From: Candidatus Altimarinota bacterium
GTDB lineage: Bacteria > Patescibacteriota > Gracilibacteria > BD1-5 > UBA6164
Length of the DNA stretch: 64,000 nt
NCBI GenBank assembly: GCA_028697205.1
Contig: JAQVFO010000002.1
Span: 204,310-268,309 of the forward strand
Direction: 5' to 3'
Part shown: in pieces, positions 55,714-64,000 of the stretch
How positions within the stretch are numbered: position 1 is the first letter of the stretch
Layout: each line of letters opens with the position of its first letter
Notes under the pieces: model-generated
Seen by the model: only the letters and a program-made list of their open reading frames with translations
What the model was told of the DNA's origin: nothing
Databases searched by the model: none
Made by a program: the position numbers and the translations under genes

Positions 55714-56880
55714 TTACTTTTTTACTATTTTATTTACTATTAATTGTTGAATAATTGTAAAAGTAGTAGAAATTCACCAATATATTCATACTCAAGCTAA
55801 AAGTGAATAAGTAAATACTCAAACCATAGCAGGTAATCAATAAAGCATAAATTTATTTAAAAATTCTGGATCTGGCATAAAACTTTGATAATCTTTTGCA
55901 TCTTTCTTTTTTTCTAATACTACTCATGTTTTATTTTGATTAGTATGAATTAAAGAAAGTTTAACTTGTATAAATTGTATTATAGCTATTAATAATCAAA
56001 GAATAATTCAAGTTAATCATCAAACTCAAAGCAGATCAATCCCAAAAAAATTATGAGCAATTCCATCTAAGTTATAAGTTCATAGTACATTATAAACATA
56101 ATAAACATTTGAATAATCTTTTATATTTATAAATATACGATAAATAACTAGAAGTATTGGCATTTGTATAAGTAATAATCAACAAGATCAAAAAGGATTT
56201 ACATTTTCATCTTTATATAATTTCATCATTTCTACTCATAGTACTTGAGGATTTCATTTATGTTTTTCTTGAATAGCTTTAATTTTTGGTTGGATAGCTT
56301 GTAATTTCCTTTGAGAAACCATCATCTTATGTTGAGGATAAACAAGCAACAATCTAATTATAATTGTTATAGCTATAATCGCCCATCCTAGTGAATTATT
56401 AAATAGTTTTAAGAAAAAAATTGTTAAATTATATAAAGGAGCATAAAAAAGACCTACAAATATTTTTGATATTACTCATTTATTTGAAACTTCAGTTTGA
56501 GTTATATAATCTTTATTATCTACTTTTATTAAAAAATTATAAATTCATACGTTTGAGAAATCTTTATAATATTTATTAAACTCTATGTTTTGTTTTGTAT
56601 TTGATTTTACTTCTATATCTTTACAAAACTCCTTAGGAAAATTTACTTTTTCTCATAAATAGTTTACAACTAAATCTGTACAAGTATTAAAAACAACTCA
56701 AGTTGAAGTATTGTTTGTTATTGTTAGGATTGGTGAAGCTGGTATTGTGTATGATGATTTTTGCATTTTAAAAACTAATAAACCAACATCTTTTGTATTC
56801 TCTTTATTTCAAGAAAACATATTAACTAACAATATTGTTAATAAAAATATTATCACAAAATTTAGAAATTTCTCTTTCAT
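55714..56880 (-). CDS. yidC: Membrane protein insertase YidC
   Basis: This is a 388-residue Oxa1/YidC-family insertase. A signal-like TM1 (LNFVIIFLLTILLVNMFSGN) precedes a short extracytoplasmic domain. The five-helix core follows, with the family motif region (PLYNLTIFFLKLFNNSLGWA), the cytoplasmic hairpin (YPQHKMMVSQRKLQAIQPKI) and the conserved final helices (LLAGVGIYWGISTTFTIIQQ). The hydrophilic-groove Arg lies in IIIRLLLVYP. It inserts membrane proteins, including Fo c subunit, with or without SecYEG. It forms the conserved rpmH-rnpA-yidC cluster. Confidence 0.95.
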
Positions 56881-56892
56881 ATTTTATTTTAG

Positions 56893-57243
56893 TTATTTAT
56901 TATTAAACTTTAGAGTATTTTTCATTAAAAAATTTATATCTTTTTCAAACTCTTTTATACTCTCTAAAAGATTTTTATCAAGTTTTGTTTGTTTTTTTAC
57001 TACAAAAACTAAATCTGAATTTCATTCTAAATAATTTTTACAAATATCATAAAATATTCTTCTAAAAAAATTTCTTTCAACACTTCAATTAACACTTTTT
57101 CATCAAATGACAATTGCAAATCTATTATTTCATAAAGTATTTTTTTTATAGTTCAAAACTACTCAAAATGAAAAAAAAGGTTTTCATGTTTGCAAAACCT
57201 TTTTTACTTCTGATTCTTTTAATCTATAATTTTTAGAAATCAT
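56893..57243 (-). CDS. rnpA: Ribonuclease P protein component
   Basis: This is a 116-residue basic protein with the family signature NRFAIVIGGKSVNGSVERNF, the RNR-type region ending in ERNFFRRIFYDI, and an N-terminal leader-binding part (LKESEVKKVLQTGKPFFSFG). It assists RNase P RNA in tRNA 5' maturation. It lies between rpmH and yidC as in most bacteria, 14 bases after rpmH. Confidence 0.93.
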
Positions 57244-57257
57244 AATAGTATTATAAA

Positions 57258-57488
57258 TTATCCAACATAATTTCCTTTACCATCAAATTTTGATTTTCTA
57301 GCAGTTCCTCCTGCAATTATATGTAATTTAGCTTTTCAATCAACTAATTGTACTCTTTTTGGATAAGATACAGTTAATTGGTGTCTACCTTTTCTTCTTC
57401 TATTTCTAAGGACTTTTCCTCCATCAATAGTTCTTTGTAAAAAACCATGAACTCTAAGTCTTTTTCTTTTCTTTAATTTTCCTAACAT
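57258..57488 (-). CDS. rpmH: 50S ribosomal protein L34 with C-terminal extension
   Basis: This is a 76-residue protein. The first 41 residues match L34 (KKRKRLRVHGFLQRT...LRNRRRKGRHQLTVS). The remaining 35 residues, from YPKRVQLVDGKAKLHII to SKFDGKGNYVG, are an extension not present in standard L34 (44-46 residues). The N-terminus is also shortened: the usual MKRTFQPS-like start is replaced by MLG. The frame is continuous with one TGA glycine only inside the extension. It is the first gene of the rpmH-rnpA-yidC run. Confidence 0.93.
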
Positions 57489-57603
57489 ATTAATTATATT
57501 ATTTTTTAAACTCGGGGCAAATTGTATAGATAAATATTAAAAAGTCAAAAAAAAATTATACTTTCTCAATTTATATTTAAAAATTATATATTTAAATATA
57601 AAT

Positions 57604-58017
57604 TTAGTTATTTTTCTTAAATATATAATAATTCCATTTTTCAAAATTTGACATACTATCGATTATATCATTTTCTTTTCTAGTTTCTTCAACAGCACCT
57701 GTTTCTTCATAGTTACTCATTGATTTAGGATCAGTAAATTTTTTATATTTTTTTTCATCAGTTAGATATACAACTTTTTCATCTTTATTTTTTAATCATT
57801 GTTCTTGTTTTAATAATTTATTTTTGTAAGCAAGGGTATTTTTATACTCTATTAGATTTTCGGCATCTGTAATGCTTTGTTCTATTTCTTGATTTAATTT
57901 AGTTATTTCCTCTATATGTGAATTAATTTTATATTCTTTATATTTATAACTAAAAATTAGATACAACATATAAAATAATACAAAAATTATAAGTAAAAAT
58001 ATATATTGTTTTTTCAT
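57604..58017 (-). CDS. Membrane protein with coiled coil (FtsB/DivIC-like topology)
   Basis: This is a 137-residue protein with an N-terminal membrane helix (YIFLLIIFVLFYMLYLIFSY), then a Glu/Lys/Asn coiled coil (SHIEEITKLNQEIEQSITDA) and a charged tail (DEKKYKKFTDPKSMSNYEE). The bitopic layout with a short coiled coil just outside the membrane resembles the septum proteins FtsL/FtsB/DivIC, but no specific motif supports that. It is divergent from the FecR gene. Confidence 0.55.
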
Positions 58018-58065
58018 ATTTTCCGATTAAAATTACTTTAATTATTTTTTATTAGTTATATTATA

Positions 58066-59346
58066 ATGAAAAAATTTAAAAATAAATTTATATTTGCAAT
58101 ACTTTTTTTAATTATACTTATTATATGAATGGAAAGCTATTCATTCTATAATAAAAATGATACAAATTCATATGTTTCATTAGTAAATTGAACTTGATAT
58201 ATAAATAATAATCTTTTAGTTTTAAATAAAAACAAAATTGTAAAAGAATGAGATGTAATAAAAACAGTTTGAGTAGACAGTATAGCGATAATAGAGTGGT
58301 GAGATAAAAGTATAACTAGATTATGATGAGATTCAGAAATAAAAGTAAATGAAAATTATGTATCAACAGATTTAACAAAACTTAGAATTTCATTTAATTT
58401 AACAAATTGAAAAACATGGACTAAACTGATTTCTTTATTTTGAAAAGATTCTTATTTCAAACAATATATAGATAATGTTGAAGCATGAGTTAGGTGAACT
58501 GTTTTTGAGGTAAATAAAGAAAAAGATTATGTATATGTACAAGATCATGAAATATCACTTATAAATAATAAGACTTGAAAAGAAGTAATTCTTTCAAAAG
58601 ATCAACCATTATCGCTTTCTACTTTTAATTTAATAGATTTACAAAAATTTTTAAATTCTCTTAAAGATAAGGCATGGGAAGATTTAAATATGCAACTTGA
58701 TAATGAATTAATACTAAAACTTAAAGCTTCAATTGAATCACTAAATAACAATAATCCTATAAACTCAATATTGTGATTATTTTCAAATAAATATGATATA
58801 TTAAATTCAATAAATTCATGATGAGATATAAATACTATTAAAGATAAATTATCAAAATTAAACGAAACAGACAAGAGAAAAGTATTTGATAATTTATATT
58901 GAATCTATCAACAGATAAACTTTTTATCTCCACAAGATAAGGATTATAATAAAAAACTATACTATAAAGAAATTCTTCTTCAAACTTCATATGATAATAA
59001 AAATACTGAGGGCTTAGTTAAAAATACTCTTTTTGATATAAATGATATGATTTCATCAAATAATTTATCAAATCTAAATGAGTCAATAAAAGTATTGATT
59101 GATAATAAAAATATTGTTAAAAATCTTAACTTAGATTTTAATAATTACGTAAACTTATCTTTAGTGCCAGATTGACTTAAAGATTCATTAATAAACTGAT
59201 TAGCCCCTCTTAAAGATATATTTAATATAAACTTAGATATAGATAGTATAAAATCATTAGAAGAAAGTGCTAGATGAAAGATAAATGATTTTTTGGATGA
59301 AAATGTTTGATGACTAATTGATAGCTTAAAAAATTTAAACAAATAA
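58066..59346 (+). CDS. FecR-domain extracytoplasmic protein
   Basis: This is a 426-residue protein anchored by an N-terminal membrane helix (FKNKFIFAILFLIILIIGME). A FecR-type domain follows at about residues 40-170: VIKTVGVDSIAIIEWGDKSI, TRLGGDSEIKV, then the hallmark VEAGVRGTVFEVNKEKDYVY. The last 230 residues are helical, Asn/Lys/Leu-rich. FecR domains outside iron regulation are often found beside CHASE2 sensor proteins. The next gene, one base downstream, is exactly that, so the two are surely cotranscribed and probably work together in surface or cell-wall sensing. Confidence 0.8.
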
Positions 59347-59347
59347 T

Positions 59348-61414
59348 ATGAATAAAAATATTTGGAAAAATAAAAATTTTTTAGCTGTATTTTTAGCTTC
59401 AATAATATTTTTAGTAATTTTTATTTGAAATATTATTATTTTTCATTTATTTGATAAAAATTTGCAGTCATTTTATTATCAAGTAAGGGATTCTTTTAAG
59501 GAATGAAATGTAAGTAGAAATATAGCTGTTGTTGAAATAGATGAAAAAACATTAACTAATCTATGAAGATTTCCTTTTGATAGGAAAGTCTATGTTAATC
59601 TAATAAAAAACTTAAATAAAGCGTGAGCTACTGTTATTTGATTTGATATAATATTTGCTGATAAATCTGATTTAATGTCTGATTCATATTTTGCAAAATC
59701 AATTAATGAAGCTAAAAATATTGTTTTATGATGAGATACTTTAGATTGAAATATTCTTGAAAAACCACTTTCTTCATTTTTAGAATCAGCTTTGATATTA
59801 GGATACTTTACTCCAAATATTGATACAAAAACAAATACAGTTTATTCATCTACACATTCAAAACAGTTTAGAAATTGATTATATGAATATTTTCCTATTT
59901 CATTGTTAAGAGCTTTTTATTCTTTTTTATATAATGATAAATCTTATTTAACAAATAAAGCATTTATAGCTGATAATTCTTTTGTATTAAACAAATTTGT
60001 AAAAATTCCATTATCAAAAAATAATGATAATGATATACTAATAAATTTTGTAAGTAGAAATAAATTTGAAAGATTTTCTTTTTTTGATATTTATGATGAT
60101 AAACAATTTTCATTACAACAATCATTTTATTGAGATAAATTCCTAAAAGATAAAATAGTTTTAGTATGAGCAGCTGCAAAATGAATAAAAGATAATTTTA
60201 ATACTCCTTTTTGAATCGAGTACTGAGTTTATATTCATGCAAATTTTTTAAACACAGTTTTAACAAGTAATTACTTAAAATATTTTAATGAGTATCTTGA
60301 ATGGTTCTTAATATTTTTACTTACAATTTTAGCTGTATATATAAATTTTAGTAAATGATGATACTTTCTTTTACTTACGAACTTATCAATATTTACTATA
60401 TTTTTGATTATATTTCCAAGTATTATCGTTTCATTTACAAATTTAGTATTAAATTTTCCATTTGAATTATTTATCTCATTTTTACTTTCGTTACTTCTTT
60501 CAAATATAGTTAAATATCTAATTGAAAACAAAGATAAAACAAAACTTAATAAAGCCCTTTCAGAATATGTTTCAAAGGATATTGCTGCAGAAATTCTTTC
60601 TTGATCTGGAACAATTAATTTAGATTGAGAAAAGAAAAGAATGGCTATCTTTTTTTCAGATATTGAATGATTTACAACTATAAGCGAAAACTTTACACCA
60701 GAAGAACTTATATCATTTCTAAAAGACTATTTAAATGAAATGTCAAAGATTATTATGGATCAAAAATGACTTATAAATAAATATGAATGAGATGCGATTA
60801 TGGCTTTATGGTGAGTTTTTACGAAAACAACAGAAAATATTTCTTATGAAGCATGTGATACAGCATTAATACAAAAACAGAAATTAGCTGAATTGAATAA
60901 AAAATGGGAATCAGTTGGATTGCCAAAAATAACTATAAGAATCTGAATTAATACATGAGATGCTATAATTTGAAATATATGATCTAAGTGAAGAAAAATG
61001 GAATTTACTGCTATATGAGACAATGTAAATTTAGCATCTAGACTTGAGTGAATCAATAAATTTTATTGAACTTATTTTTGTGTAAGTGAAATAGTCTATA
61101 ATGATACAAAAGATTTTTTTGAATATAGATATCTAGATAAAATAAGGGTAAAATGAAAAAATAATGCAGTTAATATATACGAACTTTTAGATTATAAATG
61201 AAAACTTACAAAGCTAGAGAAAGATATTTATATAAAATTTCAAGAATGAATAGATTTATATCTAAAAAAGAAATTTGATCAAGCTTGAATTATTTTTGAA
61301 GAACTTGCAAAATTATGAGATAAACCAAGTAGAGTTTATAAAGACAGGTGTGATGATTTTATCAAAGCTCCAATAGAAGATTGGGATTGAATATGGACTA
61401 TGCAAGAGAAATAA
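59348..61414 (+). CDS. CHASE2-domain class III adenylate/guanylate cyclase
   Basis: This is a 688-residue membrane sensor. TM1 lies near residues 12-35, then the extracytoplasmic CHASE2 domain (ISRNIAVVEIDEKTLTNLGR-type start; GATVIGFDIIFADKSD; VLVGAAAKGIKDNFNTPF). Three TMs follow near residues 310-390. The class III cyclase domain comes next: MAIFFSDIEGFTTISENFTP (first metal Asp), GLINKYEGDAIMALWG (purine Lys and second Asp), and MEFTAIGDNVNLASRLEGIN (transition-state Asn/Arg). A helical tail ends the protein. All catalytic residues are visible; the Lys/Asp pair favours ATP, hence cAMP. It follows the FecR-domain gene by one base, and a cyclic-nucleotide-binding protein is encoded at 36279-36701. 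Confidence 0.92.
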
Positions 61415-61440
61415 AAAAAGCAACTTAAGTTGCTTTTTTT
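61413..61440. terminator. Bidirectional terminator between cyclase and typA
   Basis: The perfect palindrome AAAAAAAGCAACTTAAGTTGCTTTTTTT includes the last bases of the cyclase stop codon. Confidence 0.9.
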
Positions 61441-61447
61441 ATTTTGA

Positions 61448-63247
61448 TTATACATTTTTTCCAGCTCTTTTTCTATCAGTTTCAGTTAGGAATTTTTTTC
61501 TAAGTCTTACTGATTCTGGAGTTACTTCTACATATTCATCAGTACTTATATAATCTAGAGCTTCTTCAAGAGTAAATCTTCTTGGAGGAGTTAATCTTAC
61601 TGCTTCATCAGTACCAGAGGCTCTCATATTTGTAAGCTTTTTATTTTTACATGGATTTACTGTTAAATCTCATCATTTTAAATGTTCTCAAATAATCATT
61701 CATTCGTATAGTTCAGTTGCAGGATCTATAAATATTGGTCCTCTATCTTGTAAATTCCATAAACTATAAGCCATAGCAGTTCCAGCTTCTCAAGATATCA
61801 TAGAACCTACTTCTCTTTTTTCTATATCTCATTTGTAAGCATCATATTTTTCAAATGAACTAGTTAATATTCATTCTCATTTAGTTAATGTTATAAATTC
61901 TGATTTAAATCATAAAAGTCATCTAGTAGGAACTAGAAATTCCAAAGTAGTAATTCAATTTTCTTCGTGCATAGCAAGCATTTCTCATTTTCTTTTTCAC
62001 ATTTTTTCAATTATACTTCAAGCAAAGTTTGAAGGTAGGTTAATAGCAACTCTTTCAATTGGTTCATATTTTACTCAATTTTCTATTCTAAATATTACTT
62101 CAGGAGCTCAAACTTGTAATTCAAATCATTCTCTTCTCATCGTTTCAATAAGTACTGATAAATGTAATTCTCATCTACCAGAAACTATATAATTATCTTG
62201 AGAATCTAAATCTAATTTTAATCATACGTTAGTTTCTAATTCTCTTTCAAGTCTATCTCTTATTTGTCTTCATGTAACAAATTTACCTTCTCTTCATGCA
62301 AAAGGAGAATTATTTACCAAAAATTCCATTTTCAGAGTTGGTTCATCAATTGTTATAGCAGGTAATGCTTCTAGAGTATCGTCTTCACAAATTGTTTCTC
62401 ATATATATATATCTGAGATTCAAGCGATTGTTATTATATCTCAAGCTATAGCTTCTTTAACTTTTATTTTATTTAATCATTGATTTGTAAGTACATCACT
62501 TATTTTTGCTTTTCTTTTTTTACCATCATTTCAAATTATAGTAACATCTTGTCCTTGTTTAACAATTCATTCAGTAATTCTTCAAATTCATAATCTTCAT
62601 AAGAAATTATCATAAGCTAGGTTTGCTATTTGCATTCTAAATTTTGTATCTGCAGTATTTTCTCTTGGATGAACTTTTTCTATAATCATATCTAAAAGAG
62701 GATGAATATTTTCACTATGATCATTTAGATAGTGTTTAGCTATTCAATCACGAGCTATAGCATAACAAATAGGGAAATCAAGTTGTTCATCAGAAGCATT
62801 TAGTTGAACAAATAAATCAAATAAATGATTTACAACATAATCAGGTCTAGCAGTTGGTTTATCTATTTTATTTATTACTACTAGTGGTTTTAATCATAGT
62901 TCAAGTGATTTTTTTAGAACAAATTTTGTTTGAGGCATAGGTCCTTCATAAGCATCAACTACAAGTACAACGCTATCAACCATTCTTAAAACTCTCTCAA
63001 CTTCAGAACCAAAATCAGCATGTCAAGGAGTATCAACAATATTTATTTTATAGTCTTTATATTGAACAGAAGTATTTTTTGCATAAATAGTAATTCATCT
63101 TTCTTTTTCCTGATCATTACTATCCATAACACAAGTTTCAACTTTTTCATTTTCTCTAAAAGTTCCACATTGCTTTAACAATGCATCAACTAGAGTAGTT
63201 TTTCCGTGGTCAACGTGAGCGATAATCGCTATATTTAAATATTTCAT
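61448..63247 (-). CDS. typA: Ribosome-associated GTPase TypA/BipA
   Basis: This 599-residue translational GTPase opens [20 protein letters not shown] (G1), with [20 protein letters not shown] (G2), [20 protein letters not shown] (G3) and [13 protein letters not shown] (G4). Domains II, III and V follow, and the BipA-specific C-terminal domain ([43 protein letters not shown]). It acts in 50S assembly and stress adaptation. Length is standard. Its upstream region has a good promoter, and the gene appears monocistronic. Confidence 0.97.
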
Positions 63248-63302
63248 TTTAGATAATTAAGTATTAAGCACTAAAAAATATAGTGTTTTTTAAAACGCCG
63301 GA

Positions 63303-63330
63303 ATTATATAGATAAATTTTCAAAAGTAAA
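63303..63330 (-). promoter_or_regulatory. Candidate promoter for typA
   Basis: On the minus strand, TTTACT (63330-63325), a 16-base spacer and TATAAT (63308-63303) are followed by a short CACTA/TAGTG hairpin in the leader, 55 bases before the ATG. Confidence 0.5.
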
Positions 63331-63346
63331 GTTTTTATAAAATACT

Positions 63347-63384
63347 AAAAAAGACCAGTTTTAATTTTAAAACTGGTCTTTTTT
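63347..63384 (-). terminator. Terminator after rpsR
   Basis: GACCAGTTTTAA / TTAAAACTGGTC, flanked by A6 and T6, forms a 12-bp or longer stem directly downstream of rpsR on the minus strand. Confidence 0.9.
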
Positions 63385-63396
63385 GAAGGTTAAATA

Positions 63397-63615
63397 TTAA
63401 CTATGAAAGTTAGCATCATATGATTTTACAAATGGAAGTAAAGCCATCATTCTAGCTCTTTTTATAGCAGTAGCTAATTTCTTTTGGTTTTTTAAGCTAA
63501 CACCAGAATAATATCTAGGAACTATTTTACCAAATTTTGTAATATATTTTTTTAATAGATCTACATTTTTGTAGTCTATTTCAATTCCTTCTAAAGGACA
63601 TTTAGTATTGTTCAT
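63397..63615 (-). CDS. rpsR: 30S ribosomal protein S18
   Basis: This is a 72-residue S18: [60 protein letters not shown], the last containing the conserved KxQRxLAxAIKRARxxALLP core. It is the partner of S6 on the 30S platform. It follows ssb by 46 bases, giving the common (rpsF)-ssb-rpsR order. Confidence 0.97.
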   Translation of the reverse strand: MNNTKCPLEGIEIDYKNVDLLKKYITKFGKIVPRYYSGVSLKNQKKLATAIKRARMMALLPFVKSYDANFHS

Positions 63616-63661
63616 TTTTGAAATTTTAAAATTTAAAATTGAAATGTTTTAAAAACATTTC

Positions 63662-64000
63662 TTAAAATCTATCTTCATCAACTAATTCTTCATCAATAGC
63701 ATCTAATTCATCATGTGATCATTCTTCAAAATCTGATCTTTTATTTAAAAATATTAGATTTGATATAACTACCTCAGTTTTATATAGTTTTGTACCATCT
63801 TCTTTGTCAATAATTCTTGTTCTAAGTCTTCATTCAGCGTAAACTAATTTTCATTTTACTAAAAATTTTTCAACTCTATCAGCTAAATTTCCCCAAGCTA
63901 CACAATTATAGAATTCAGATTCACTCTTATTTTCTCCTTCTCAAGTTTTATAATATCTATTTGTAGCAATTGTAAATAGAGCTACTTTTTTATCTTTATC
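63662..64000 (-). CDS. ssb: Single-stranded DNA-binding protein (partial)
   Basis: The last 112 residues of an OB-fold SSB are visible: KVALFTIATNRYYKTGEGEN, EFYNCVAWGNLADRVEKFLV, KGKLVYAEGRLRTRIIDKED, KTEVVISNLIFLNKRSDFEE. The C-terminus is acidic (DELDAIDEELVDEDRF) and ends in Phe. It resembles, without matching, the DDDIPF tip that recruits repair and replication partners in other bacteria. The linker is short. The N-terminus lies beyond the right edge. It is followed by rpsR. Confidence 0.93.

Noticed and set aside
57258..57603. Possible replication origin near rpmH (rpmH often flanks dnaA/oriC; TTATCCAACA at 57258 resembles a DnaA box)
   Set aside because: The TTATCCAACA is the end of the rpmH coding sequence, does not match TTATNCACA, no cluster of boxes is present in the AT-rich region upstream, and dnaA is not adjacent.

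Overview
Organism. This is a very AT-rich bacterial segment in which TGA is read as glycine rather than as a stop. The evidence is in conserved motifs. In EF-Tu the G-domain sequences ERARGITINTAH and DCPGHADYVKN need Gly at TGA, and so do the PilB Walker A box (GPTGSGKTTT), the ATP synthase c-subunit and many others. TAA and TAG are the only terminators and TGG encodes Trp. That is genetic code 25, so the source is a member of Candidate Phyla Radiation lineages SR1/Absconditabacteria or BD1-5/Gracilibacteria. A standard-code ORF caller shatters almost every gene here. All coordinates below come from re-reading the frames with TGA=Gly.

Layout. 1-9.4 kb (+): end of a type IV pilus assembly operon (PilN/O-like, PilB, PilC), then a long structured leader and a 1146-residue SLH-type surface-layer protein, then a secreted protein. 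9.4-16.2 kb: FKBP lipoprotein and Mfd (-), TsaB, a PH-domain membrane protein and a FemAB-like protein (+), QueA (-). 16.3-22.6 kb (-): two giant proteins of unknown function with glycine-rich hydrophobic segments. 22.7-27.4 kb (+): FtsX, tRNA-Asp, tRNA-Ala, two tiny basic proteins, EF-Tu, S10, L28, tRNA-Leu, S16, KhpA and a two-TM protein. 27.5-39.2 kb: pyrophosphatase (-), an NMNAT-like enzyme (+), then one long minus-strand cluster: infB, a cyclic-nucleotide-binding protein and the complete F1Fo ATP synthase (AtpI-like, B, E, F, H, A, G, D, C) with rnhA and a small membrane gene inserted between atpG and atpD. 39.4-42.6 kb (+): KhpB/Jag, a membrane-anchored unknown, trigger factor. 42.7-45.5 kb: a probable small RNA, a zinc-ribbon membrane protein, TrmD, Gmk and TrpS (-). 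45.6-55.6 kb (-): cell-surface and signalling block: a 1140-residue Cys-rich repeat protein, a 57-residue membrane peptide and a 1278-residue protein sharing one C-terminal motif, a CZB-domain chemoreceptor-like protein, and an LPQTG-anchored protein. 55.7-57.5 kb (-): YidC, RnpA, L34. 57.6-61.4 kb: a coiled-coil membrane protein (-), FecR-domain protein and CHASE2-adenylate cyclase (+). 61.4-64 kb (-): TypA/BipA, S18, Ssb.

How it fits together. The core is ordinary (translation, tRNA modification, ATP synthesis, membrane protein insertion). The accessory part is dominated by cell-surface and contact machinery (pili, SLH protein, LPQTG protein, repeat proteins, giant proteins) and by cyclic-nucleotide and chemoreceptor-type signalling. 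This fits a small host- or prey-associated cell, but that lifestyle is inference. Only one intergenic stretch exceeds 300 bases (4094-4606), and it holds the most interesting regulatory candidate, an attenuator-like leader with mutually exclusive pairings ahead of the surface-layer gene. Most convergent or operon ends carry clear intrinsic terminators. No CRISPR array, insertion sequence, rRNA or prophage was seen.
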